NCBI GenBank assembly: GCA_017635595.1
Contig: JAGBLF010000011.1
Coordinates: 1-44,230, forward strand
Origin: Alphaproteobacteria bacterium
GTDB taxonomy: Bacteria; Pseudomonadota; Alphaproteobacteria; RF32; CAG-239
Direction: 5' to 3'
DNA length: 44,230 nucleotides
Below the pieces are notes generated by a model. It was not told the DNA's origin. It searched no databases and saw only the letters and a list, made by a program, of their open reading frames with translations. Every line of letters starts with the position of its first letter. The stretch's first letter is position 1. The position numbers and the translations under genes were made by a program. Shown one piece after another: positions 34,618 through 41,882 of this stretch.

Positions 34618-34646
34618 AGTTTATAAATTTCGCTTGATAAAATCAA
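34618..34646 (-). promoter_or_regulatory. promoter of the DUF2130-tcdA unit
   Basis: Minus-strand TTGATT (34641-34646), 17-bp spacer, TAAACT (34618-34623), about 30 bp before the start codon. Confidence 0.55.
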
Positions 34647-34720
34647 CGTTGTTTTTAAATTTATTGAAAAAATAATTAAATATGGCAGAATATGTGAAAG
34701 GGTAATTTAAGGATTTAATT

Positions 34721-35362
34721 ATGAAAAAAGTATTCAAAGGCAAAATAAAACATAATTTTTGGATAGGTATAGGTTATAATCTGCCGTTGTTTATGGCAAT
34801 TTGTGTTGCCATGATGGTTATTGTTGTCGGTACATTGCTTATTTTTGAGCCGGAGTATTTTGATAATGAGGTTCCGACTTCTTTTGCGGTTTCCGGTTGT
34901 GTGGCGTATCTTGTTTTATGTTATATCTTCGGGCGGTATTATCGCTATATTTTAAGACAATGGGATAAACCGGGATATGAAATTATGACGGCTGATACCG
35001 AAACAAAAACAGTCAGTTTTGATGATAAAAAGGTTATATCTTTTGCCGAAATAGAAAGTATTCGTTTGGAAAAATGTGCAGACTCTCTGCCGGCAATTCC
35101 CAAATCGTATGATATGGTTAATGCCAAGGCCGTGATTAAATTGCTTAACGGTGAAACAATAGTGTTCTATATGCAAAAATTGGAGTGGATTTATAATATG
35201 ATTAAATATTTTAAGGATCTGCATATCCGGGTTGAAGCTGATGAGTTTGAACATAATAAAGTCTATAAAATTCAATCAAATACATGGAAAATTAATTTAA
35301 CATTAGTGCTGATTGCGTGGATATACATGGTGTATCAAATGCATAAAAGCGGAATGTTTTAG
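34721..35362 (+). CDS. hypothetical membrane protein, 213 residues
   Basis: Not recognised. Two TM segments near the N-terminus (~22-45 and ~56-75), a soluble domain (~80-185) with SFAEIESIRLEKC, like a bacterial PH-type domain, and a third TM near the C-terminus (~192-205). The layout resembles the MerR-controlled membrane protein at 31237 (TM pair plus PH-like domain) without clear sequence identity. SD AAGGAT. Confidence 0.7.
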   Translation: MKKVFKGKIKHNFWIGIGYNLPLFMAICVAMMVIVVGTLLIFEPEYFDNEVPTSFAVSGCVAYLVLCYIFGRYYRYILRQWDKPGYEIMTADTETKTVSFDDKKVISFAEIESIRLEKCADSLPAIPKSYDMVNAKAVIKLLNGETIVFYMQKLEWIYNMIKYFKDLHIRVEADEFEHNKVYKIQSNTWKINLTLVLIAWIYMVYQMHKSGMF

Positions 35363-35433
35363 ATTTTTGTTTACTTTTTGTATAAATGTGTTAAAATACC
35401 GACGAATTTAATAACCATTTAAATATATATTAT

Positions 35434-36141
35434 ATGAAAAAGCTATTATTCTTACTATCTCTGTTAACGTGTGTATGCTTGTGCGTATCTTGTGACAGAG
35501 AGGACGATCCGTTAGAATACGAGCGTCCAAGTTGGGAACACAACGATTATCAACGGCCGTCCGGCGAAAACGGAAATGACGATGATAGACGGGAAAGCTC
35601 GTCCGGCAATCAAACGCAAGGTGATAACACGGTTACGCCTAAAGCGAATACCGCTACAATCACCAAGTTGTATTCAGTCGTGATGCGCCGCACACTGCCA
35701 TATCCTTTTCAGGTGTATGTGTTGCAAATCAATAATTCGGACTACTTTTATATGCTGAGATATCGTTTTAATCAAGATTTGAAAGTCGGCGATAAAATCA
35801 GTTTTGCAGTATACAAGTACAGCCCGAATGAAATTGCGCAGATAAACGGCTGTGATTTGGGTGACGGCTCGGAAGCTGATACCAATACCGACACGAGCGC
35901 CGGAGAATATTGGGTGGCCAGTGATCCGATTGAGGCTCGTGTTAAGTCTATGTTTGACATGAAGGTATGCTACAGCATTCCATTCTTACCCTTCGATACC
36001 AGGTTTATCGAAACAACCGACGGTAACCTGATCTTCGTCAAAAAGAGTAAGTTAAAAGTCAATCTCAATGTCGGAGACAGATTTGTGTACAACGTCTATA
36101 CGTTGTTCCCAAATGAAGTATTAGCTATTAAAAAGCTTTAA
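35434..36141 (+). CDS. putative lipoprotein with two related C-terminal beta domains, no SD
   Basis: 235 residues. A signal peptide MKKLLFLLSLLTCVCLCVSC ends in Cys20 (weak lipobox CVSC); an acidic, Asn/Asp/Ser-rich linker (~21-70) follows, as in Bacteroidota lipoproteins. Two similar domains come next: LKVGDKISFAVYKYSPNEI and LNVGDRFVYNVYTLFPNEV occupy matching positions ~100 residues apart, so it arose by internal duplication. No SD; the upstream sequence is A/T-rich. Function unknown; probably surface-attached. Confidence 0.75.
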   Translation: MKKLLFLLSLLTCVCLCVSCDREDDPLEYERPSWEHNDYQRPSGENGNDDDRRESSSGNQTQGDNTVTPKANTATITKLYSVVMRRTLPYPFQVYVLQINNSDYFYMLRYRFNQDLKVGDKISFAVYKYSPNEIAQINGCDLGDGSEADTNTDTSAGEYWVASDPIEARVKSMFDMKVCYSIPFLPFDTRFIETTDGNLIFVKKSKLKVNLNVGDRFVYNVYTLFPNEVLAIKKL

Positions 36142-36146
36142 TGTAA

Positions 36147-36181
36147 AGAAAGCCCTCGTTATGCAAATAGCAGGGCTTTCT
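36147..36181 (+). terminator. terminator after the lipoprotein gene
   Basis: 10-bp stem AGAAAGCCCT/AGGGCTTTCT (36147-36156, 36172-36181) followed by a T-rich tail. Confidence 0.8.
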
Positions 36182-36288
36182 GTTTATTTATTGTTTATTT
36201 TCCTTTGACATTCTGAAAATAGAGTTTATAACAGTACTACATTTTGAATTATGCAGAGTACTATTGTGAACTTTTAAAATCATTTGTT

Positions 36289-36858
36289 ATGCAAACAGAA
36301 ATTATTGAAATCAATGACATCTCCGATTTGAAAATTGGAATGTTTGACTTAGGGAATGGAAATTTTTCGCCTAAGATGCCGGAAAAGCGCCAATTTCGTT
36401 CAGTGGTTGCCACACTGTTGCCTGAAGAAAATCGCGCCATCGGTTTGTGCCCCACGCAGCTTGTTTTGCCTTGGAGTTATATGCCGCTTGCCGTTGTTAC
36501 ACAGGAGATAACTTCCGGTAAAAGTGCTTCAATCATTTTGTGGCAAGAAGCCGAAAAGCAAGGAGTTATTTTACCGGCTTTGGCGTTTTGTCGCAATTAC
36601 GAACGTTTCGGTGTTGCAAAAAGTGAAGCTTTTTTGCCGACAAAGAAAGAACTGACCGGAATTGGTTTGCGCTACGAAGTGTGGAATGAAATCATGCGTG
36701 CGTGCGGCGTTCGCATATTAGAACAAACACTGTTGAGCTCTACCGTCAACCATGACGGTCATATCTGGATACAAGGCTTGGGTAAGATGTATTCGCACTA
36801 CGATTTTCAAAACCGGACATTTGGTGTGTGTCCGGCAGTTGATATCGTCTTGGCGTAA
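36289..36858 (+). CDS. hypothetical protein, 189 residues, no SD
   Basis: Not recognised. Soluble, no signal peptide. The C-terminal part (AFLPTKKELTGIG, WNEIMRACG, LLSSTVNHDGHIWIQGLGKMY and FGVCPAVDIVLA) resembles DUF1566/fibrobacter-type surface-associated domains common in Bacteroidota, which also end in VxPV-like motifs. An in-frame TTG at 36244 would extend it; neither start has an SD, and ATG at 36289 is preferred. With the genes at 31901 and 35434 it forms a group with unusual translation signals. Confidence 0.65.
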   Translation: MQTEIIEINDISDLKIGMFDLGNGNFSPKMPEKRQFRSVVATLLPEENRAIGLCPTQLVLPWSYMPLAVVTQEITSGKSASIILWQEAEKQGVILPALAFCRNYERFGVAKSEAFLPTKKELTGIGLRYEVWNEIMRACGVRILEQTLLSSTVNHDGHIWIQGLGKMYSHYDFQNRTFGVCPAVDIVLA

Positions 36859-36862
36859 ATTG

Positions 36863-36896
36863 AAAGGGTTTCGGGAATTAAAAAACCGGAACCTTT
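36863..36896 (+). terminator. imperfect terminator hairpin
   Basis: AAAGGGTTTCGG (36863-36874) pairs with CCGGAACCTTT (36886-36896) with one bulge, followed by TTT. The remaining 36897-37081 is A/T-rich and shows no gene. Confidence 0.6.
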
Positions 36897-37081
36897 TTTC
36901 TTTAATAAAGTACTTGCTTAAAAAAATAAAATATTTTTTTAATGTAATACATAAATTTTATTATACAATAAATTGAAAATATTGCATATTATATAATTTT
37001 AATGCAATGGAAAAAAATTGTAGATTTTTTTTCGAAAAACTGTTAGTGTAAAGCACTAAACTTTAATTTCGGGAAAATAAT

Positions 37082-38260
37082 ATGACAACATTAGCAACAA
37101 AAGTTTTGGGAATAGATTTTGAAAATCCGTTTATTCTGGCCTCGGCGCCGCCAACCGCTAAAATAGAAAGCATTGATAAAGCCTTTTCGCTCGGCTGGGG
37201 TGGGGCGGTATTTAAAACCATCACGCCTGATGATTTGGAGATGATAGAAGCTTCGCAACGCTATGCAACATGGAAAGTCGGCAATAAAGTTTACGGTTTT
37301 GAGAATATCGAGCTTTTAAGCCATTTAACCGTACAACAATGGTTGGACGGCAGTAAATATCTGCGCCAAAAACATCCGACAAAGGTGCAAATTGCCAGCA
37401 TTATGGCGCCGGTTGTCAAAGAAGAATGGCAAAAGTTGGTTGAAACTTTCAATGATTCCGATATTGATGCTTTTGAACTTAACTTTTCTTGTCCGCACGG
37501 AATGCCTGAAAAAGGTATCGGTATGGCTATCGGTACCAGTGCCGAAGTATCGTTTATGATTACCGAATGGGTTATGGAAGTGGCTAAAAAGCCGGTGTTT
37601 GTAAAACTTTCGCCGAATGTAACGAATGTTGCCGCTATTGTGGATGCGGTCGAAAAAGCAGGAGCCAACGGCTTTGCCGCCATTAATACGGTACAGTCGC
37701 TGATGGGAATTGATTTGGATACCTTTGAACCGATGCCTAACGTTAACGGAAAGTCTACTTATGGCGGCTATTCCGGTATAGCGGTCAAACCGATAGGGTT
37801 GCGTTGTGTGGCACAAATCCGCCAGCACAGTGATTTGCCTATTTTGGGTATCGGCGGTATTTCCAACTGGCATGATGCCGCAGAGTATATGTGTGTCGGC
37901 GCAGATGTTGTTCAGGTATGCACCGAGGTTATGTTGAACGGATACGGTGTCATCAACTCTATGAAACAGGGCTTGCTGAACTATTTGGAAAGCAAAGGAC
38001 TGAACAGTCCGGCCGATTTGAAAAATAAAGCTATTGCCAATTTGTCGGCACATGAAAAACTAAACAAGCAAAAACAAGTTTATCCGCATATTGATGATGC
38101 TTTATGTGTCAAATGCGGTAAGTGCGTCACTATTTGTGATGAATCCGAACATAGTGCTTTATCGCTTGTTGACGGTCATATCAAGGTTGATACCAAAGCT
38201 TGTGTCGGTTGTTCGCTTTGCTCGCATGTATGTGCAAAATCAGCCATTAAAATGAAATAA
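37082..38260 (+). CDS. preA: dihydropyrimidine dehydrogenase catalytic subunit (PreA-like)
   Basis: 392 residues. FMN-binding (beta/alpha)8 barrel (1-310) with the DHOD/DPD signature ELNFSCPHG, whose C137 is the catalytic Cys, and GIGGISNWHDAAEYM; C-terminal ferredoxin domain with C342/C345/C348/C352 and C374/C377/C380/C384. PreA reduces uracil and thymine with electrons from NADH via PreT. preT is not adjacent, so its partner is elsewhere, or the electrons come from a ferredoxin or one of the flavodoxins. The SD is weak (GGGA). Confidence 0.9.
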   Translation: MTTLATKVLGIDFENPFILASAPPTAKIESIDKAFSLGWGGAVFKTITPDDLEMIEASQRYATWKVGNKVYGFENIELLSHLTVQQWLDGSKYLRQKHPTKVQIASIMAPVVKEEWQKLVETFNDSDIDAFELNFSCPHGMPEKGIGMAIGTSAEVSFMITEWVMEVAKKPVFVKLSPNVTNVAAIVDAVEKAGANGFAAINTVQSLMGIDLDTFEPMPNVNGKSTYGGYSGIAVKPIGLRCVAQIRQHSDLPILGIGGISNWHDAAEYMCVGADVVQVCTEVMLNGYGVINSMKQGLLNYLESKGLNSPADLKNKAIANLSAHEKLNKQKQVYPHIDDALCVKCGKCVTICDESEHSALSLVDGHIKVDTKACVGCSLCSHVCAKSAIKMK

Positions 38261-38280
38261 GGATTTAAACGAACTTAAAA

Positions 38281-38312
38281 AAAGAACCGGGCTTTTCAAC
38301 CCGGTTTCTTTT
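38281..38312. terminator. bidirectional terminator
   Basis: GAACCGGG/CCCGGTTTC stem (38284-38291, 38300-38308) with A-run before and T-rich tail after, between convergent preA and the exported flavodoxin gene. Confidence 0.85.
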
Positions 38313-38327
38313 ATTTGTTGATATTGC

Positions 38328-38888
38328 TTACAGCCATTCTTTAGCCCAAGCTTTAAGCTCATCTTCCGAAACATCTGCCGGAAAACGCTTACCGCTTAAA
38401 ACTTTGGCTTTAGGTGATAATGATTGCATAATTTCGCCGGATTTTCCCATACCGCTGCCACCTGAAGTGGCAAACGGAATAATGGTTTTATCCGTAAAAT
38501 CATAGCTTTCCATAAAGGTATCGATAATCGACGGTTCACGATACCACCATATCGGAAAACCGACGAAAACGACATTATACCGGCTCATATCTTCAACTTT
38601 TGAAGCAATTGCCGGACGAGAGCTCATATCATCCATTTCAACCGAGCTGCGGCTTTGTTTGTCACGCCAGTTCAAATCGGCTGCTGTATACGGCTGCTCA
38701 GGCTTAATTTCAAACAAATCGCCACTGATGGCTTTTGCCAGTCTTTCGGCAACGCCGGCTGTTGTTCCGGTTGCACTGAAATAGGCAACCAATACTTTTT
38801 TATCCGTCATTTCATTATCCTTTGCATTTGAGTTAGAAATTGTTAAAGCAGTTAGCATCATAGTCAAAACAGCTAATATTCTTTTCAT
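38328..38888 (-). CDS. exported flavodoxin, second locus
   Basis: 186 residues: signal peptide MKRILAVLTMMLTALTISNS-NA and a flavodoxin domain from MTDKKVLVAYFSATGTTAG, with GFPIWWYREPSIIDTF and PFATSGGSGMGKS as FMN loops (flavodoxin_4 type). It parallels the exported flavodoxin at 10921 but is divergent in sequence, so the two are not a recent duplicate. Codon 27 is an ATG (38808-38810) with AAGGA 7 nt upstream, where a cytosolic homologue would start. Start at 38888 has AAGGAAG; an ATG at 38939 lacks an SD. A MerR-type promoter lies upstream. Confidence 0.9.
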   Translation of the reverse strand: MKRILAVLTMMLTALTISNSNAKDNEMTDKKVLVAYFSATGTTAGVAERLAKAISGDLFEIKPEQPYTAADLNWRDKQSRSSVEMDDMSSRPAIASKVEDMSRYNVVFVGFPIWWYREPSIIDTFMESYDFTDKTIIPFATSGGSGMGKSGEIMQSLSPKAKVLSGKRFPADVSEDELKAWAKEWL

Positions 38889-38943
38889 GGTGACTTCCTT
38901 GTAAAATATGTTACGAGTAATATTTGCTACTATCAGCAACCAT

Positions 38944-38974
38944 AATATAATTGTTAGAGTATACTATAAAACAA
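38944..38974 (-). promoter_or_regulatory. MerR-type promoter/operator of the second exported flavodoxin
   Basis: Minus-strand TTGTTT (38969-38974), 19-bp spacer, TATATT (38944-38949). Dyad TTAGAGT-AT-ACTATAA (one mismatch) in the spacer. The stretch 38975-39195 shows no gene. Confidence 0.75.
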
Positions 38975-39195
38975 GTTCTTTTTTGAAGTTATTAAGATAA
39001 AATGAAATACTGTCATAATTGGATACTAATGGATAAAAATACTTGCTTGAGGTTTTGTTTAGGGATATATGGTGACGCCATAAAAGCTTAGAAAGAAACA
39101 ATAGCAAGACTCAATTATACTGCTTTTGTGGATATCATATACGAATAATATTAGTTGAATGTTTTTTGTTTAAACTATGTTTAAATTTGAGCAAA

Positions 39196-39816
39196 TCATT
39201 TGTTTTGCCCGCGTTTTGCGTTTTTCAGGTCGGCGATTAAGCTTTTATAATCGCCCCAATGTGTTGTTTCAAGAATTTGTTCATACGGCTCATCAAAATA
39301 AAACAAGTGCAAAAACAGTTCTTTTGCCTTGGTTGGCACAATACCGTTGGGTGCGGCAAATCTTTCGGTTCGGTCGGTTTGGGTATGAATATTATGCCAA
39401 CAGATAGTGTAATAGCGCGAAAAGAAACTCGGCAGACAGAAATTAACCGGAATCTCCGAACTGTTGGCATAAGTATCCAAATGGCGGCAAAACACCCCGA
39501 TATTTACCAAATAGTTGTGTTTCCCGATAAAACGCAAATATAAATGCGGGTATTTTTCGTATACAGCACGATTTTTAACAAGTTTTTCATAAGAGATTGT
39601 CGGCAGTTTATTCAGCATTTTATCAAGTAATGCCGCAAAGCTGTTGCCAACCCTAAATGTTGTCGGCTTTTCTCCGAAATACTCGCAAACTTTCTTTCCT
39701 CTATACAGGTTGTTTTGAAATTTTGAGCTCATAATAAAATCTTTATTGAGCTGAAATAAAGCATCCAAAGTATTTAAGTTTTCTTGCGGTAAATTATAGA
39801 ATTTTTGTTCAGACAT
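39196..39816 (-). CDS. hypothetical protein, second gene of the riboswitch unit
   Basis: 206 residues, not recognised. Soluble, helical, with many aromatic residues (PHLYLRFIGKHNYLVNIGVF, SFFSRYYTICWHNIHTQTD). No signal peptide or known catalytic motif. The ATG at 39816 has GAGGA 8 nt upstream; a TTG at 39831 would overlap the previous gene. It ends GRGQNK-like basic. Read-through from the riboswitch would control it together with the gene before it. Confidence 0.7.
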   Translation of the reverse strand: MSEQKFYNLPQENLNTLDALFQLNKDFIMSSKFQNNLYRGKKVCEYFGEKPTTFRVGNSFAALLDKMLNKLPTISYEKLVKNRAVYEKYPHLYLRFIGKHNYLVNIGVFCRHLDTYANSSEIPVNFCLPSFFSRYYTICWHNIHTQTDRTERFAAPNGIVPTKAKELFLHLFYFDEPYEQILETTHWGDYKSLIADLKNAKRGQNK

Positions 39817-39827
39817 ATTATTTTTCC

Positions 39828-40382
39828 TCAATTTGCCAGTATTGTTTTCATTATTTGAAGCGTTTTATATTCTTCAAATCTGCTTGAGATTATTGTATGG
39901 GCGCATAAATACTCCAAAATCGCACACAAAAGTGGCGAAAAACCGAGCGATTCTTCATCTATTCCTGTAATTGTGACCAATTTTTCGTTTTTGATATACG
40001 TTAATTTGTGCGAAAAAGTAAGATTTATATATTCAACTATCGGATAACCATTATATTTGTATCCCAAATCCCAAAGCGCAATTAAATCACTGATTGTGAT
40101 ATAATCAATGAATTTCCTTCCGATTTTATTGCCTCTTGTATAAAGATTGAAAAAATCAATGATTATATCGGCGTGCGGTGTATCTTTGCCGAATTTGTGA
40201 CGATTATTCCAAAACACATCAAAGTTTTTTACAAACCATTTGCGGTCGGTTTCTTGTCGCTTTTCAATTTGCTTTTTAATGTGCTCTTGATTTTGTTCTA
40301 TCAACGCTGTGCGCGATTGTTGCAACGTTTCAATTTGGCTGTTGATGTTATGTAAAATTTTGTTATACTGTTCAAGTGTCAT
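39828..40382 (-). CDS. hypothetical protein under SAM-riboswitch control
   Basis: 184 residues, not recognised. A short N-terminal coiled coil (~5-45, NSQIETLQQSRTALIEQNQ) is followed by a helical domain with KFGKDTPHADIIIDFFNLYTRG. No TM or signal peptide, so not an obvious methionine transporter. SD GGAG is 8 nt upstream. The leader carries an S-box aptamer plus terminator ending 42 nt before the start, so expression should rise when S-adenosylmethionine is scarce. The link to methionine metabolism comes only from the riboswitch. Confidence 0.75.
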   Translation of the reverse strand: MTLEQYNKILHNINSQIETLQQSRTALIEQNQEHIKKQIEKRQETDRKWFVKNFDVFWNNRHKFGKDTPHADIIIDFFNLYTRGNKIGRKFIDYITISDLIALWDLGYKYNGYPIVEYINLTFSHKLTYIKNEKLVTITGIDEESLGFSPLLCAILEYLCAHTIISSRFEEYKTLQIMKTILAN

Positions 40383-40423
40383 TTTTGCTCTCCGTTTTAA
40401 TAAATCAAACCTGTAAAGAGGGC

Positions 40424-40545
40424 AAAAAATAAACCCATCGACAACGATAGGTATTTAACTTACCTATCATCCAAGCTTTAGCACCGTGCATTTTGCCGGT
40501 TGCTGTGTGGTCATCGGGCTTGTCCCTCGCACACTCTTTATAGGT
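40424..40545 (-). ncRNA. SAM-I-clan (S-box-like) riboswitch with terminator
   Basis: Read on minus. P1 ACCTAT/ATAGGT (40545-40540 with 40467-40462); kink-turn region GAGGGACAAGCCCGATGA; P2 GTGTG/CACAC; the P3 strand GCAACC with GGTGC; pseudoknot CAAG (P2 loop) with CTTG in the junction after P3. The P4 stem of standard SAM-I is missing. The 3' P1 strand GATAGGTA can instead pair with TACCTATC (antiterminator), while ACCTATCG/CGATGGGT plus a T-rich tract (to 40424) is a terminator. So SAM should cause termination. P4 loss may place it with SAM-I/IV variants. Confidence 0.88.
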
Positions 40546-40572
40546 TGACTTGTTTATAACATATTTTCTTGA

Positions 40573-40606
40573 AAAAGCAAGAAAAATTTATTTTTCCTTG
40601 CTTTAA
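40573..40606 (-). terminator. terminator of the 43-codon gene
   Basis: AAAGCAAG/CTTGCTTT stem extended by an A5/T5 pair, followed on minus by a short T-run. A TTGCTT-N16-TATAAA promoter for the riboswitch transcript overlaps its right side. Confidence 0.8.
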
Positions 40607-40734
40607 GATATATACACCGGTCGGGTGCTGACGGCGCACATTTCGTGGCTCAGTCTGATGCACTCTTCCAGACAATCGCTGAAATATTGATACGGTTCCG
40701 GGATGATTTTTCCGTTTAATTCCACATACCACAT
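40603..40734 (-). CDS. small protein, 43 residues
   Basis: Not recognised. The frame starts MWYVELNGKIIPEPYQYF and ends STRPVYIS, with three Cys (21, 25, 33). Support for it being real: SD AAGGAG exactly 6 nt upstream, a consensus promoter ~90 bp upstream and a strong terminator overlapping its stop. No TM or signal peptide. A longer frame on the same strand (to 40538) lacks an SD. Confidence 0.7.
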   Translation of the reverse strand: MWYVELNGKIIPEPYQYFSDCLEECIRLSHEMCAVSTRPVYIS

Positions 40735-40823
40735 AGTTTTTCTCCTTTTTATCTTTGATTTTTCTGATTTGATATTTATTGTATTGCAGGTTAGGATTCG
40801 CCTTTTCTTGCTTTACATTTCAA

Positions 40824-40852
40824 ATTATAGCGTATTTCAACAAATGTGGCAA
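40824..40852 (-). promoter_or_regulatory. promoter of the 43-codon gene
   Basis: Minus-strand TTGCCA (40847-40852), 17-bp spacer, TATAAT (40824-40829). It implies an ~80-nt 5' leader, in which no known aptamer was recognised. Confidence 0.65.
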
Positions 40853-40928
40853 ACTATTTCATTACGATTATTTTAAATCATAAATTTTTTACTTGACTTT
40901 TGGTTTTTCAATTATTTTGCCGGTGCGC

Positions 40929-41648
40929 CTAATCAGGGCACTTATTTAAATCCCATGGTGTTAGAAGGGCTAACAATTTTTCGGTATTTTTCCCATGGTC
41001 TGTTACAAAAACAACCTCAAGTCGCTTGTTTTGTTCAAAATTTTTCTTAAACATATCTTTAACCTCATTCACTGTAGTATTTCGTGAAACAAATTTATAC
41101 ACGACATCTTGGTCACTATGTAGATCACAGAGATGCTTAAAATCTCTTATTTTAACATTGCATGTATCTTCTAATATTTCTTGTTTATGTTCGTTGAAAT
41201 ATAACATTAAGGAATGTGCCGAAAAAATACCGATAACTACATTATTTTCATTTGTTATAGGTGTACATGTATAATTTTTATCCAGCATCGTTTGGATTAT
41301 AGTATTTATCGGTTCATTTGGGGTAACTTTATATATCTTACTTAAGGACACTGCTATATCTGAAACTTTCAATGGATGTAAAATTTTATAAACGTCAACA
41401 GAAAACATCTCGAACATTTCATCTGTAACAGTTATGAATTTACGAGCATTTGCCTCATGTGTAAGCATATTGCGGATATCTCTATAGAACGACCATTTCG
41501 CCTTATCTCTTTTAATATCTTTGTCACTCATTATATTAAAGCTATACATGTCATTTGCTTTGATTGAATTCTTTTCTCTCAAAAAAGTTTCAAGTTCTGT
41601 GTACTTATCTAAAAATCTATCATTTGTAGTCTTTATTACCATAGTCAT
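40929..41648 (-). CDS. HEPN-like domain with two CBS domains
   Basis: 239 residues. N-terminal helices (1-90) include SFYRDIRNMLTHEANARK, where R59-N60...H64 fits the Rx4H motif of HEPN RNases. Two CBS motifs follow: ~92-152 (VTPNEPINTIIQTMLDKNYTCTPITN style) and ~165-235, ending LLALLTPWDL. CBS pairs bind adenine nucleotides, so nucleotide levels might gate the HEPN part. Similar proteins are usually annotated only as CBS-domain proteins. Start chosen at 41648 near AAAGGT; the ATG at 41642 is also possible. Monocistronic as far as seen. Confidence 0.75.
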   Translation of the reverse strand: MTMVIKTTNDRFLDKYTELETFLREKNSIKANDMYSFNIMSDKDIKRDKAKWSFYRDIRNMLTHEANARKFITVTDEMFEMFSVDVYKILHPLKVSDIAVSLSKIYKVTPNEPINTIIQTMLDKNYTCTPITNENNVVIGIFSAHSLMLYFNEHKQEILEDTCNVKIRDFKHLCDLHSDQDVVYKFVSRNTTVNEVKDMFKKNFEQNKRLEVVFVTDHGKNTEKLLALLTPWDLNKCPD

Positions 41649-41861
41649 TCTACCTTTCATTGTTTTTGATATATTACAGATTTAATTCCAAATTTATAAC
41701 CTTTTGCAGTTACTAGCAAGTCATTATTGCGGGTAATACTCAACATCTTGTTGCGTTGTCATTATTTGACATTTGTAATCTGATTTTCGCAAATTACGAA
41801 ATTCAAAACTATAAAATTTTTAGGCTGATTTATGCCTTTTTTAACCAAAATTGCCTTAATA

Positions 41862-41880
41862 TTACCTCAAAATGAGGTAA
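41862..41880 (+). promoter_or_regulatory. inverted repeat covering the SD of the C39-like gene
   Basis: Perfect 8-bp arms TTACCTCA/TGAGGTAA around AAA. The right arm contains the GAGGT ribosome binding site 4 nt before the ATG, so an RNA hairpin would hide it. It could equally be a DNA operator. Confidence 0.55.
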
Positions 41881-41882
41881 AA

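Noticed and set aside
36244..36288. TTG start for the 36289 gene
   Set aside because: A TTG start with no SD is less likely than the in-frame ATG at 36289.
10921..38888. The two exported flavodoxins as a recent gene duplication
   Set aside because: Leaders and mature sequences are well diverged; only domain type and operator are shared.
40538..40732. A 64-codon minus-strand frame
   Set aside because: It has no SD and shifts by one frame from the 43-codon frame, which has SD, promoter and terminator.
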